Assembly: GCA_963611355.1 (NCBI GenBank) | Contig: CAVDRM010000011.1 | Coordinates: forward strand, 1-64,000 | Direction: 5' to 3' | Length of the DNA stretch: 64,000 bases | DNA from: CAVDRM01 sp963611355 | Lineage (GTDB): Bacteria > Bacillota > Clostridia > Christensenellales > Aristaeellaceae | Shown here: positions 7,483 through 15,089 of the stretch, in pieces | Position numbering within the stretch: the stretch's first letter is position 1 | Layout of the letters: each line of letters starts with the position of its first letter | Made by a program: the position numbers and the translations under genes | The notes under the pieces: generated by a model | The model's input: only the letters and a program-made list of their open reading frames with translations | Databases searched by the model: none | Told to the model about the DNA's origin: nothing

Positions 7483-7656
7483 GTGTCTGAGGTTCGAGTC
7501 AAAGAAAACGAGTCGCTGGAAAGCGCTCTCAAGCGGTTCAAGCGTCAGTGCGCTCGTGCGGGCGTGTTGGCTGAGGTTCGCAAGCGCGAACATTACGAAA
7601 AGCCCAGCGTAAAGCGCAAGAAGAAGGCGGAGGCTGCGCGCAAGCGTAAGTACTGA
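7483..7656 (+). CDS. rpsU: 30S ribosomal protein S21
   Basis: 57-aa small-subunit protein. The sequence from the GTG start (SEVRVKENESLESALKRF) through KRREHYEKPS-like residues to the Lys/Arg-rich tail is the standard bS21 pattern. GGGAGGG lies 7 bases before the GTG; the frame is open further upstream but that part has no similarity. It has its own promoter and a strong terminator, so it is monocistronic here; in many Clostridia it is linked to a yqeY-like gene, which is not present. Confidence 0.96.
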   Translation: MSEVRVKENESLESALKRFKRQCARAGVLAEVRKREHYEKPSVKRKKKAEAARKRKY

Positions 7657-7667
7657 TTCTTATCGGA

Positions 7668-7699
7668 TGGAAGCCGGCAAAGGCCGGCTTCCATTTTTT
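7668..7699 (+). terminator. Terminator of rpsU
   Basis: Perfect 11-bp stem TGGAAGCCGGC / GCCGGCTTCCA with a 4-base loop, followed by six T. Confidence 0.95.
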
Positions 7700-7708
7700 G
7701 TATAAAGC

Positions 7709-7740
7709 AACTCCCTGCTCGCAAAACCGAGCGGGGAGTT
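7709..7740. terminator. Hairpin between convergent rpsU and the ECF operon
   Basis: 13-bp stem AACTCCCTGCTCG / CGAGCGGGGAGTT with loop CAAAAC. It lies after the last gene of the minus-strand sigma operon, but the T run on that side is weak. Its layout resembles the hairpin at 9720-9752 on the other side of the operon. Confidence 0.55.
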
Positions 7741-7791
7741 TGATGATAAGCTTTTTTGTTTGGCGGCGCAGTGTCGTTTTTTTTTACATCA

Positions 7792-8166
7792 TTAGCCGTT
7801 TCCGCCTTCGTCCACGGAAAGCTCAAGACATGCGCCCGTATAGGCATTCAGAACAATCGCAAACCCCAAGGCGTGCGTCATGACCGTGATGCGAAGCAGG
7901 TCGTTCTCAAGGGTCATCTGCGGCTCATAGTCTGCCATCATTTCCCATGATGTGTCCTGATTGACCTGCATGCAGTAGGTTGCCAGTACACGGAACAGGG
8001 CTTCGGGCGAAAGCATTTGCTCATGGCTTTCAAGCGCCGAACAGACATTGCGGTTTTCGTCCTGCGCGCCCCATGCGGCCAGCACATCATCGATGGTGCT
8101 TTCCTTCGCCATAGCGGGCATCACGGCCAGCAGCAGGCAAAGAATACAGATAAAGAAACGCTTCAT
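7792..8166 (-). CDS. Secreted protein of unknown function with PepSY-like C-terminus
   Basis: 124 aa. A signal peptide is clear (MKRFFICILCLLLAVMPAMA, cleavage after residue 20). The mature part is acidic and ends LGFAIVLNAYTGACLELSVDEGGNG. The membrane protein encoded just upstream ends YGFGVVLDGKTGEVLLTNVLTGGNG, so the two share a C-terminal module that recalls PepSY repeats (hydrophobic strand, turn D/AxTG, strand). AAGGAGAAAAAAAC precedes the ATG. It is the third gene of the sigma factor operon and may sense or modulate the same signal; that is inference. No close family is recognised. Confidence 0.65.
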   Translation of the reverse strand: MKRFFICILCLLLAVMPAMAKESTIDDVLAAWGAQDENRNVCSALESHEQMLSPEALFRVLATYCMQVNQDTSWEMMADYEPQMTLENDLLRITVMTHALGFAIVLNAYTGACLELSVDEGGNG

Positions 8167-8224
8167 GTTTTTTTCTCCTTCGTAATTGTTATGATTTGAT
8201 GCGCCTGATGCGGATGCGGCCGCT

Positions 8225-9145
8225 TTAGCCGTTTCCGCCCGTCAGGACATTGGTCAGAAGCACCTCGCCGGTCTTGCCGTCCAGCACCACGCCGAAACCG
8301 TATTCAACGCCTTCGTAACGAATATAGATGGAGAAGGCCCAGCGGGTCTGCCCCTGCGCGTTCTGAGAGAAGTCGCTGTTTTCATCGTTTTCGTCTTCTC
8401 TGACCAGCTCCCCGTTCGCAACGACGGAGGCGTCCAGTCCGAATTCCTCGCTGACAGCCTGCACAGCAATGTCAAACGCCTGCCGGAAGGTCAGGTCGTC
8501 CGCGCCGGGCGTGGCTTGTGTCCAGATTTCGCCCATCCACAGGCGCTCGCCCTCTTTGAGCTGCACGGCGGGTGTGGCGAGCGGTTCTGCATCGGCTGTC
8601 TCCTGCTGATACAGGGGAATGGAATATCCGCTTGCCGCGTCCCAGTCTTTCAGTGCCGCTTCCAACTGTTTTTCGCCCCAGACGGATGCATCCAGCGCGC
8701 CGGATTCATAAACGGCCGCGTCCACATCGTCATAGCTCCACGAGGCCGTTGCCTTTCCGTCCTGAACGGTCACGGTATATTCTCCGGTCAGCGAGGGATG
8801 AATCGTGTCGCTCTTCAGGGTCATGACGAATACGCCGTCCCGCTCTTCTGTCGTCCATTGAAACAGGCCGAGGGTCTTGGCTGTCAGGCCGTATTTTTCC
8901 TGGAGGGCGGTGCGCGCAAGGCTGACCTTTTCCGCCTGCATGGAGCGCGTCACGGTGACGGCGGCCACGGCGACCGCTGCGATGAGAACAAGCGTCAGTG
9001 TAACGGCCAAAGCCGTGGAAATTCTCTTTTTCATAATGGGGAACTCCTTTCCGTATGTCCGTCGGACGACGGCACGGCGGCTTTCCTCCGAAAACCGCAG
9101 AGAGGAAAGCCCTTGGTCAAGGAGGTCTTTCAAATCATTCTTCAT
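8225..9145 (-). CDS. Anti-sigma-factor-like membrane protein with PepSY-like ectodomain
   Basis: 306 aa. The first 40 residues are cytoplasmic and charged, one transmembrane helix spans about 44-66 (ALAVTLTLVLIAAVAVAAV), and the rest is extracytoplasmic. The ectodomain ends in a PepSY-like segment (WAFSIYIRYEGVEYGFGVVLDGKTGEVLLTN). The gene overlaps the 3' end of the ECF sigma gene by 11 bases, the usual arrangement for a sigma factor and its membrane-bound inhibitor. No HCC zinc anti-sigma motif is seen in the N-terminus, so it is not a ZAS-type anti-sigma factor. The regulatory role is inferred from topology and overlap only. Confidence 0.75.
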   Translation of the reverse strand: MKNDLKDLLDQGLSSLRFSEESRRAVVRRTYGKEFPIMKKRISTALAVTLTLVLIAAVAVAAVTVTRSMQAEKVSLARTALQEKYGLTAKTLGLFQWTTEERDGVFVMTLKSDTIHPSLTGEYTVTVQDGKATASWSYDDVDAAVYESGALDASVWGEKQLEAALKDWDAASGYSIPLYQQETADAEPLATPAVQLKEGERLWMGEIWTQATPGADDLTFRQAFDIAVQAVSEEFGLDASVVANGELVREDENDENSDFSQNAQGQTRWAFSIYIRYEGVEYGFGVVLDGKTGEVLLTNVLTGGNG

Positions 9146-9656
9146 TGTAATACCACCCTTCTAATTCCTTTCGCAGCTTTTGGTTGGCGCGCCTGAGACG
9201 CGCCTTGACGGTTTCGGGTGAAATCCGCAGGCTGTCGCCGATGTCTTTGATTTTCATGTCCTGCCAGTATCGCAGAAGGACGGTTTCACGGAGCTTGGCA
9301 GGCAGCCGCAGCACGGCTTCCATGACCGTTTTATCCGCGCTCGGCGCGTCCGAAAACGGTTCGGGAAGCTCCTCTGCGGAGCGGCTGCGGTCCACGCGGC
9401 GTATCCACGCCGTGCGCAGATAGTCTCGGCAGGTGTTCAGCAGAACCCCTGTCAGATATGTTTTTGCGGAGCATTCTCGTCGGAAGGAGAAACGCGCTTT
9501 CCAGACCTTCACGAATGTGTCCTGCACCGCGTCCTGCGCAAGATGCGGGTCGCGGAGCATCATGCAGGCCAGCCGCACCAGCATATCGCCGTACTCGTCC
9601 ATCCAGCGATTCAGCTCTGCCTCATGGTCATTGTCAGGCGCCTTGACAATGCTCAT
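9135..9656 (-). CDS. ECF RNA polymerase sigma factor
   Basis: 173-aa sigma-70 family, extracytoplasmic-function type. Region 2 spans about residues 15-80 (CMMLRDPHLAQDAVQDTFVKVWK), and region 4 about 115-168 with helix-turn-helix (LRYWQDMKIKDIGDSLRISPETVKARLRRANQKLR). AAGGAGGTGA is 3-4 bases before the ATG. It heads a three-gene operon with a membrane regulator and a secreted protein. Upstream, on the minus strand, CGTCTAA (about 9678-9684) resembles the -10 element of ECF promoters and would suit autoregulation, but the matching -35 is not clear. Confidence 0.93.
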   Translation of the reverse strand: MSIVKAPDNDHEAELNRWMDEYGDMLVRLACMMLRDPHLAQDAVQDTFVKVWKARFSFRRECSAKTYLTGVLLNTCRDYLRTAWIRRVDRSRSAEELPEPFSDAPSADKTVMEAVLRLPAKLRETVLLRYWQDMKIKDIGDSLRISPETVKARLRRANQKLRKELEGWYYNEE

Positions 9657-9717
9657 CGCGTCACCTCCTTCAACCGATTAGACGGATGGAAATCTCAAAA
9701 GGGGTATATCTCGTCTG

Positions 9718-9752
9718 AAAAATCCCCGTTCGGAAAACCGAACGGGGATTTT
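9718..9752 (-). terminator. Terminator of the kinase/regulator operon
   Basis: A 14-bp stem, AAATCCCCGTTCGG / CCGAACGGGGATTT with an AAAA loop on the plus strand, lies 22 bases after the response regulator stop on the minus strand and is followed there by TTTTTC. Confidence 0.85.
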
Positions 9753-9774
9753 GAGGATGGTTCACAAGCCCGTT

Positions 9775-10569
9775 TCAGCGGTATTTCATTTGATAGAGCA
9801 TCGCGTTTCTTTCCTCCGCCCACGAGAAACGGCGCATGTATTCGCCCGCATAACGCTTGAGCGGCTCGGCATCGCCGCCTAAAATGCGGTACAGGTCGCA
9901 GTCCACCTGCTCGCAGTCCACATAGCGCCGCCGCCCGTCCACACGGATGATGCTCCCTACGCCGTTCGCGTTGAGGACGTCCATCAGGCGCTTAAAGGTA
10001 TTGCGGAAGAGAGCGCCCGTGGCTGCATCGTCCGGCTTGTCCGGCCACAGACAGGCAATCGCATCGCCGCTCGTCAGCCCCGCATCGGCGCGGTCAATGA
10101 GCAGGGCGAACAGCTCCTCGGCCTTGGGACGGTGAACGAGCAGGATGCGCCCGTCCACGTGCACGACAAAATCGGGGATGGTCTCTATCTGCACACGGCT
10201 GTCGCTGATTGGGCGCATCCGCGCCGCCTTGTCCAGCTCATTGCGGATGTCGGACAGGGAATAGGGCTTCAGCACATAGCCGATGGCGTTCACCGAAAAG
10301 GCATCTAAGGCGTATTGGCTGAACGCCGTCACGAATACCAGGCGGATGCTGCGGTCGATGTGCATCAGCGTCCGCGCCAGCTCCAGCCCGTGCATATCCG
10401 GCATTTCCATATCCAGAAACGCCACGTCCACAGGATGCTCCCGCACCCAGCGGATAGCCTCGTCCGCACGGCTGAAAAGCTGCAGCTCCCGAACGTCCCC
10501 GAATTTGGCGGCCGTCAGCCTGAAATTGTCGAGCGCGGGCTGCTCGTCGTCCACATAGATTACGCGCAT
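9775..10569 (-). CDS. SARP-type response regulator
   Basis: 264-aa two-component regulator. The receiver domain covers residues 1-120 with acidic DD at 7-8, phospho-acceptor Asp53 (FLDMEMPD), Thr/Ser region FVTAFS and Lys in VLKPYS. The C-terminal half is not LytTR: it resembles the winged-helix plus short bacterial transcriptional activator domain of the SAPR (SARP-like) regulators (LLVHRPKAEELFALLIDRADAGLTSGDAIACLWPD). The ATG overlaps the 3' end of the histidine kinase gene by 10 bases, so the two are co-translated partners. Target genes are unknown. No own promoter is seen. Confidence 0.88.
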   Translation of the reverse strand: MRVIYVDDEQPALDNFRLTAAKFGDVRELQLFSRADEAIRWVREHPVDVAFLDMEMPDMHGLELARTLMHIDRSIRLVFVTAFSQYALDAFSVNAIGYVLKPYSLSDIRNELDKAARMRPISDSRVQIETIPDFVVHVDGRILLVHRPKAEELFALLIDRADAGLTSGDAIACLWPDKPDDAATGALFRNTFKRLMDVLNANGVGSIIRVDGRRRYVDCEQVDCDLYRILGGDAEPLKRYAGEYMRRFSWAEERNAMLYQMKYR

Positions 10570-12374
10570 GGCGGCACCTCACGATAGCGTATTGTCATGG
10601 TCACGGTTGTTCCGACGTTTGGCTTGGACTCCACCAGCATGGTGCCGTCCGCCATCGTTTCCAGCCGGAAGCGGACGTTGCGGAGCCCCACGGCCCCTTC
10701 CCGCGGCTTGGCGTTCCCATCAAAGCCGATGCCGTTATCGGCAATTTTTATCATCACGATGCGCGGGGTCGGGAAATGCACCGTCAGGCGGATTTCACCG
10801 CCGTTTTTCAGGGGACGCAGCCCATGCTGAATGGCATTTTCCACAATTGGCTGCAAGAGCAGCGGCGGTAGGAGAAAGTCCCTGCCCTCCGCGTCCTTCA
10901 TGTCCGTGAAAAAGCGAATCTTATCTTCGCCGAAGCGGAGCTGCTCCAACTGCACATAGTCCTTCAGATGCTGAAGCGCCTTGGAAAACGGCTGCACGGC
11001 ATCGTTTTCCAGCACCTCGACATTGCTTCTCAAATACCGCGAAAAGCGCACCACGGTTTCATCCGCCTTTTCGGGGTCATATTTGCACAGGCCGCTGATG
11101 GCGTTGAGGACATTGAAGATAAAATGGCTTCGGATTTGGCTCAGCGCCATCGTCACGCGGGTCGTTTCCAGTTCCCGCTGAAGCTGCTCTGCCTTCTGCG
11201 CCTTTCGCTGGCTGTTCATCAGCTGGCGGAAGCCGCCGCAGAGGAAGCCGATGTAGATGATGACGAACATGGGCTTCATGAGCATCCCGCTGTCAAACCA
11301 ACCGAAAAGGCCTTCGTTCAGCAGCTCGGCGGCGGAGGCAAGCATCAGGAGCGGATAGCCCAAGAGCAGCCACTGCTTGCGATTTTTGAAGACCGAAAGG
11401 AAGCAGCAGACGGACAGCGCCAGCAGGACGATAAGCTGCGCGGGCATCCAGACATACCAGGTATCCATGATGCCGATGCGTCCGACCAGCACCAGCGCCA
11501 GCAGCGCCGTGGTGACCATGAACAGAAACGTCCGCACAAGGCCGGCTGCCGTGCGCATCGCGTTGTGCATCAGATCCGTCACGCAGCAGGCAAGCAGGAC
11601 GGCATTCAGCATCAGGCATACCTGACGCACGTATGTGCCGAGCGTCATCTGCGGATAACGGAAGGCAAAATCATCCGCATCCACTACAAAATATAGGCCG
11701 GTGAGCAGTACCATCAGTCCCCAATGCATGAGATGGCGCTCGGTGTCGGCGTTCCGCTTGCGAAAGCTGAGGGCAACGCCCAGCATCAACAGGGCGGAAA
11801 AGGCGGCGCATAAGCCCAATGCCCATTCCGCCAGACAGTGCATTTCCACATAGGAGTGCAGGATGGAATTTGAGCCGATGACCATGTGCTTGAGAAAGTC
11901 CCGAAAGGCAACGGCATTGCCCAGCGCATGGAAGTTTTTGAGGCGTATCTCCACCGAGTCCGTTTTTGTCAGCCCGGTGCTGACCCACTGCGACCATTTC
12001 TGCCCGCACCGGTCGGGCGCTTCGCTGTCCTCGGCAAACGTCCGGTCTGCCCAGACCTCCTCGCCGTTGACGAAAAGGCAGATGCTCAGATGCTTTAAGT
12101 AAAAATTGACCGTCGTGCCCTCCGGCACAGCGCCGTCCTGAAGCCCGGACTGAAAATGTCCGCGCAGGACAAGCTCCCTGCCGACAGGCCGGCTGCCGCT
12201 GTCCAGCGTCTGAAAGGGCTGACCGTCCGCACTGTATTCACCGACAAAACTGAGTGCCGTCGGCTCAACGGGATGCGCCCGCATGGATTTGAGAACGCCG
12301 GACAGTACAGTCGCTAACGCCAGCAGAACCAGTATGAAGATTCCGACCCGGTTATTCGGCCTCCCGATTTTCAT
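10560..12374 (-). CDS. LytS-like sensor histidine kinase with 7TM-type N-terminus
   Basis: 604 aa. One transmembrane helix near residues 8-26 precedes an extracytoplasmic domain of about 150 residues (jelly-roll-like, 7TMR-DISM style). A block of about seven helices follows (about 185-385). A His_kinase domain has the phospho-acceptor in SQIRSHFIFNVLNAISG, and the ATPase domain shows QPIVENAIQHGLRP, DNGIGFD and VGLRNVRFRLE. The start at MKIGRPNNR was chosen because AAAGGAC precedes it; an ATG six codons upstream has no ribosome site. It sits 27 bases after the YfcE gene and overlaps its response regulator. The ligand is unknown. Confidence 0.88.
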   Translation of the reverse strand: MKIGRPNNRVGIFILVLLALATVLSGVLKSMRAHPVEPTALSFVGEYSADGQPFQTLDSGSRPVGRELVLRGHFQSGLQDGAVPEGTTVNFYLKHLSICLFVNGEEVWADRTFAEDSEAPDRCGQKWSQWVSTGLTKTDSVEIRLKNFHALGNAVAFRDFLKHMVIGSNSILHSYVEMHCLAEWALGLCAAFSALLMLGVALSFRKRNADTERHLMHWGLMVLLTGLYFVVDADDFAFRYPQMTLGTYVRQVCLMLNAVLLACCVTDLMHNAMRTAAGLVRTFLFMVTTALLALVLVGRIGIMDTWYVWMPAQLIVLLALSVCCFLSVFKNRKQWLLLGYPLLMLASAAELLNEGLFGWFDSGMLMKPMFVIIYIGFLCGGFRQLMNSQRKAQKAEQLQRELETTRVTMALSQIRSHFIFNVLNAISGLCKYDPEKADETVVRFSRYLRSNVEVLENDAVQPFSKALQHLKDYVQLEQLRFGEDKIRFFTDMKDAEGRDFLLPPLLLQPIVENAIQHGLRPLKNGGEIRLTVHFPTPRIVMIKIADNGIGFDGNAKPREGAVGLRNVRFRLETMADGTMLVESKPNVGTTVTMTIRYREVPPCA

Positions 12375-12401
12375 GGCGCGACGTCCTTTCATATTATAAA
12401 A

Positions 12402-12863
12402 TCAGTACATTTGCGCAAGCATCTGCCCGCTTGAGTCAATCAGCAAAACGGCAAAATGCCCGTCACAGGCCGCGCCGGGGTTGAGAAGCAAAAGGCCGCC
12501 TCTGTCCTCCTGCATCGGGCGGTGCGTATGGCCAAAGAGTGCCGCCTTTGCGCCCATATCCCGTGCATGATACTCCAAAGCGGAAAGGCCGGACTTGACG
12601 CCGTAGCAATGTCCGTGCGTGGCAAGAATCACTGAGCCGAAATCGGGAATAAAGATTTCCTTTTCGCCGCGCAGAAAGTCGCAGTTCCCGCCCACCTGAT
12701 AGATGACGGGCAGCTCGGCTGCATAGGGGTCAAGGTCGTAAAAGCCGTCCCCCAAGTGAATGACCGCGTCCAATTTTCCCATGCTTTCGGCGCGCATGAG
12801 CAGAGATGAGAGCGGATAGCCGTGCGAATCGGAGAGAACGAGAATTCTTTTCGTAAACATCAC
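12402..12863 (-). CDS. yfcE: YfcE/MJ0936-type metallophosphoesterase
   Basis: 153-aa phosphodiesterase of the calcineurin-like superfamily, acting on nucleotide or artificial phosphodiesters in characterised relatives; the physiological substrate is unknown. Metal-binding motifs are all present: SDSHG (residues 11-15), HLGDG, GGNCD, THGH and GHTH. Length is typical. The ATG overlaps the TGA of the upstream RNase PH/RdgB fusion as ATGA, indicating translational coupling. The rph-rdgB-yfcE order is common in Firmicutes, which supports the assignment. Confidence 0.9.
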   Translation of the reverse strand: MMFTKRILVLSDSHGYPLSSLLMRAESMGKLDAVIHLGDGFYDLDPYAAELPVIYQVGGNCDFLRGEKEIFIPDFGSVILATHGHCYGVKSGLSALEYHARDMGAKAALFGHTHRPMQEDRGGLLLLNPGAACDGHFAVLLIDSSGQMLAQMY

Positions 12864-14176
12864 AGAACCTCTTGAATCAGCGGCAGCATGGCCTGCATAG
12901 CGCGGGCGCGGTGCGACACGCGGTTTTTATCCTCGGCGGACATTTCGGAAAAGGTCTCGCCCGTTTGAAACAGAAAATGCGGGTCATAGCCAAAGCCACC
13001 CTCGCCCCGCGCTGTTTCGATGATTTCGCCGGCGCATTCGCCGCGCTTTTCAAAGATAAGGCCGGAGGGCAGGCACAGCGCCATCGCGCAGATAAACCGC
13101 GCCGTCCACGGCTTGGGGAAGGAGGACAGATTTTGAATGAGCAGGTCATTGTTTTTCTTATCGTTTCCGTGTTCGCCCGCGTACCGCGCCGAATACACGC
13201 CCGGCGCGCCGTTTAAGGCGTCCACGGACAGGCCGCTGTCATCTGCCAGCGCCGCAAGGCCGGTCATCCGCGCCACAGCCTGCGCTTTGATGCGCGCATT
13301 CTCCTCAAAGGTTTTTCCGTTTTCCTCAATGTCCTGCGCAAAGCCCGCCTCACGCATGGACAGAACGCGGATATTCCCGCCCAGCAGAGCCTTCAATTCG
13401 GCGATTTTGTGCGCGTTGTTGCTTGCCAGCACCAGCGTGTGCTTCTGCCCGATAGACGCTGCCGCCTCGCCCAAGACACTCTTTTGAAGCTGAATCAGCT
13501 CCGCGCAGCCCTTTTCGCCCAGCGCAATCAGGCTGTCCAGCTCCGAGCGGGAAAACGCCGCGCCTTCTCCCGTTCCCTGCAGCTCGATGAAGCCGCCCTG
13601 TTCGTTCATCACAAAGTTCATGTCCGTTCCGGCGGCAGAATCCTCCGTGTAGCACAGGTCAAGGCAGGGCGTTCCCTGCCAGATGCCCGCGCTGACGGCG
13701 GCAATATGATGGATTATCGGCGATTCCTTCAGAAGCCCCTTTTTCATGAGCTTATCGATGGCAAGACACAGCGCTACATAGCCGCCCGTGATGGCCGCCG
13801 TGCGCGTCCCGCCGTCCGCCGTCATGACGTCGCAGTCTATGGTGACGGTGCGCTCGCCCAGCCAGCGTCTGTCCACCGCCTGACGCAGGGCGCGGCCGAT
13901 TAAGCGGCTGATTTCCACGCCGCGTCCGTCCTTTTTGACGCCGTCCCGCGCCTTGCGCCTTCCCGTGGAGGCGGGCAGCATGGCGTATTCCGCCGTCACC
14001 CAGCCCTCGCCTTTCCCGCGCAGGAAGGGCGGCACGCTTTCTTCCACAGAGGCCGTGCAGATGACGCGGGTGTTTCCCGTGCGGATGAGGCAGCTCCCGT
14101 CCGCCGTCGGGACAAAATTCGGGATGATTTCATGCGCTCTCAGCATATCGGGCCTGCGCCCGTCCGTTCGTTCCAT
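12860..14176 (-). CDS. rph-rdgB: Bifunctional RNase PH / XTP-dITP pyrophosphatase (RdgB) fusion
   Basis: 438 aa. Residues 1-235 are ribonuclease PH, a phosphorolytic 3'-5' exonuclease that trims tRNA 3' ends (MERTDGRRPDMLRAHEIIPN, GRGVEISRLIGRALR, DCDVMTADGGTRTAAITG, NEQGGFIELQGTGEG). After a linker of about ten residues, residues 247-438 are a Ham1/RdgB pyrophosphatase, which removes ITP and XTP from the nucleotide pool (LVLASNNAHKIAEL, ALADDSGLSVDALNGAPGVYSARYAG, GFGYDPHF). Both halves look complete. The start MERTDGR has GGAG 10 bases upstream; an ATG three codons earlier is too close to it. These are separate adjacent genes in most relatives; fusions are known but uncommon. Confidence 0.95.
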   Translation of the reverse strand: MERTDGRRPDMLRAHEIIPNFVPTADGSCLIRTGNTRVICTASVEESVPPFLRGKGEGWVTAEYAMLPASTGRRKARDGVKKDGRGVEISRLIGRALRQAVDRRWLGERTVTIDCDVMTADGGTRTAAITGGYVALCLAIDKLMKKGLLKESPIIHHIAAVSAGIWQGTPCLDLCYTEDSAAGTDMNFVMNEQGGFIELQGTGEGAAFSRSELDSLIALGEKGCAELIQLQKSVLGEAAASIGQKHTLVLASNNAHKIAELKALLGGNIRVLSMREAGFAQDIEENGKTFEENARIKAQAVARMTGLAALADDSGLSVDALNGAPGVYSARYAGEHGNDKKNNDLLIQNLSSFPKPWTARFICAMALCLPSGLIFEKRGECAGEIIETARGEGGFGYDPHFLFQTGETFSEMSAEDKNRVSHRARAMQAMLPLIQEVL

Positions 14177-14307
14177 GTGTTTCATGCTCCTTTTATACGA
14201 TTCACGGGATTGTTCAACGCGCAGCGCCGCTTTTCCTGCCGAAAGTGTATTCGTGACGAAAAGGAAATATTTCGTCATAAAATTGTAAAAATTCTTGTGC
14301 GAAATGA

Positions 14308-14336
14308 TTGTAATTAAACAGAAAATATGTTATGCT
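14308..14336 (+). promoter_or_regulatory. Promoter of the HAD phosphatase gene
   Basis: TTGTAA-17-TATGCT, 36 bases before the GTG start and divergent from the rph operon. Confidence 0.6.
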
Positions 14337-14372
14337 ATAGGCGTAGAAAGAGCGGGAAAGAGGAGGGTCTCT

Positions 14373-14981
14373 GTGGATAAGCGGCTGCTGGAAAAGGACA
14401 TTCTGGTCTTCGATGTGGGCAATGTGCTGGTGCGCTTTGACCCGAAAATCATCGCCAAGGGCTTCTTCAAGCCGGAAAAGGCACAGCAGCTTTTTTCCGG
14501 CGTATTTGAAAGCGGGCTGTGGCCGCTGATAGACACGGGGCTGATAAACACGGGCGCTTTGGCGCATCTTATGTGCGAGGCGGCGCATACGGATGATATC
14601 AGGGACTATCTGACCGTCTGCGACCTGCTGGATAATTTCTGCGAGCATGAATGTGCGCTGAAGATGTCCGAGCAGATTCCGGTGCTGAAGGCGATGGGCA
14701 AGCGGCTGTATTATCTGAGCAATTACGCCACCCCCGCGTTTGAACGTACAATGGCGCGGTTCTCCTTTTTCTCCCTGTTTGACGGCGGCGTCGTCTCCTC
14801 GCATGAGCATGTCTGCAAGCCGGCACCCCGCATTTTTCAGATTCTCTGCGAACGCTACGGCTTTCAGCCTCATGATGCGCTGTTTATCGATGATACCCTG
14901 TCCAATATCGAGGCCGCGCGGTGCGAGGGCTTTGCCGTCTGGCATTACTTGGACGGTCAGAAGGAGGCCGTTGACGATTAA
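14373..14981 (+). CDS. HAD family phosphatase (YihX-like)
   Basis: 202-aa haloacid-dehalogenase superfamily hydrolase. Motif I is FDVGNVLVRFD with nucleophile Asp14; the second Asp is replaced by Gly as in the YihX subfamily, which dephosphorylates glucose-1-phosphate in E. coli. Motif II is YLSNYA, motif III SSHEHVCKPAPRIFQ with the Lys, and motif IV FIDDTLSNIEAAR. The start is GTG, six bases after AGGAGGG; the open frame extends 26 codons upstream without similarity. It stands alone with its own promoter. The actual substrate here is not known. Confidence 0.88.
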   Translation: MDKRLLEKDILVFDVGNVLVRFDPKIIAKGFFKPEKAQQLFSGVFESGLWPLIDTGLINTGALAHLMCEAAHTDDIRDYLTVCDLLDNFCEHECALKMSEQIPVLKAMGKRLYYLSNYATPAFERTMARFSFFSLFDGGVVSSHEHVCKPAPRIFQILCERYGFQPHDALFIDDTLSNIEAARCEGFAVWHYLDGQKEAVDD

Positions 14982-15089
14982 GACCGAAATTTTCGCTTGG
15001 CGCAACAAAACGGCCGGCAGAATCGTTTAATAGACGGAGAGACAAAAACGCTCTCCTTGTCCTTGAACTGCTTGAAGGGATGGATGCAC

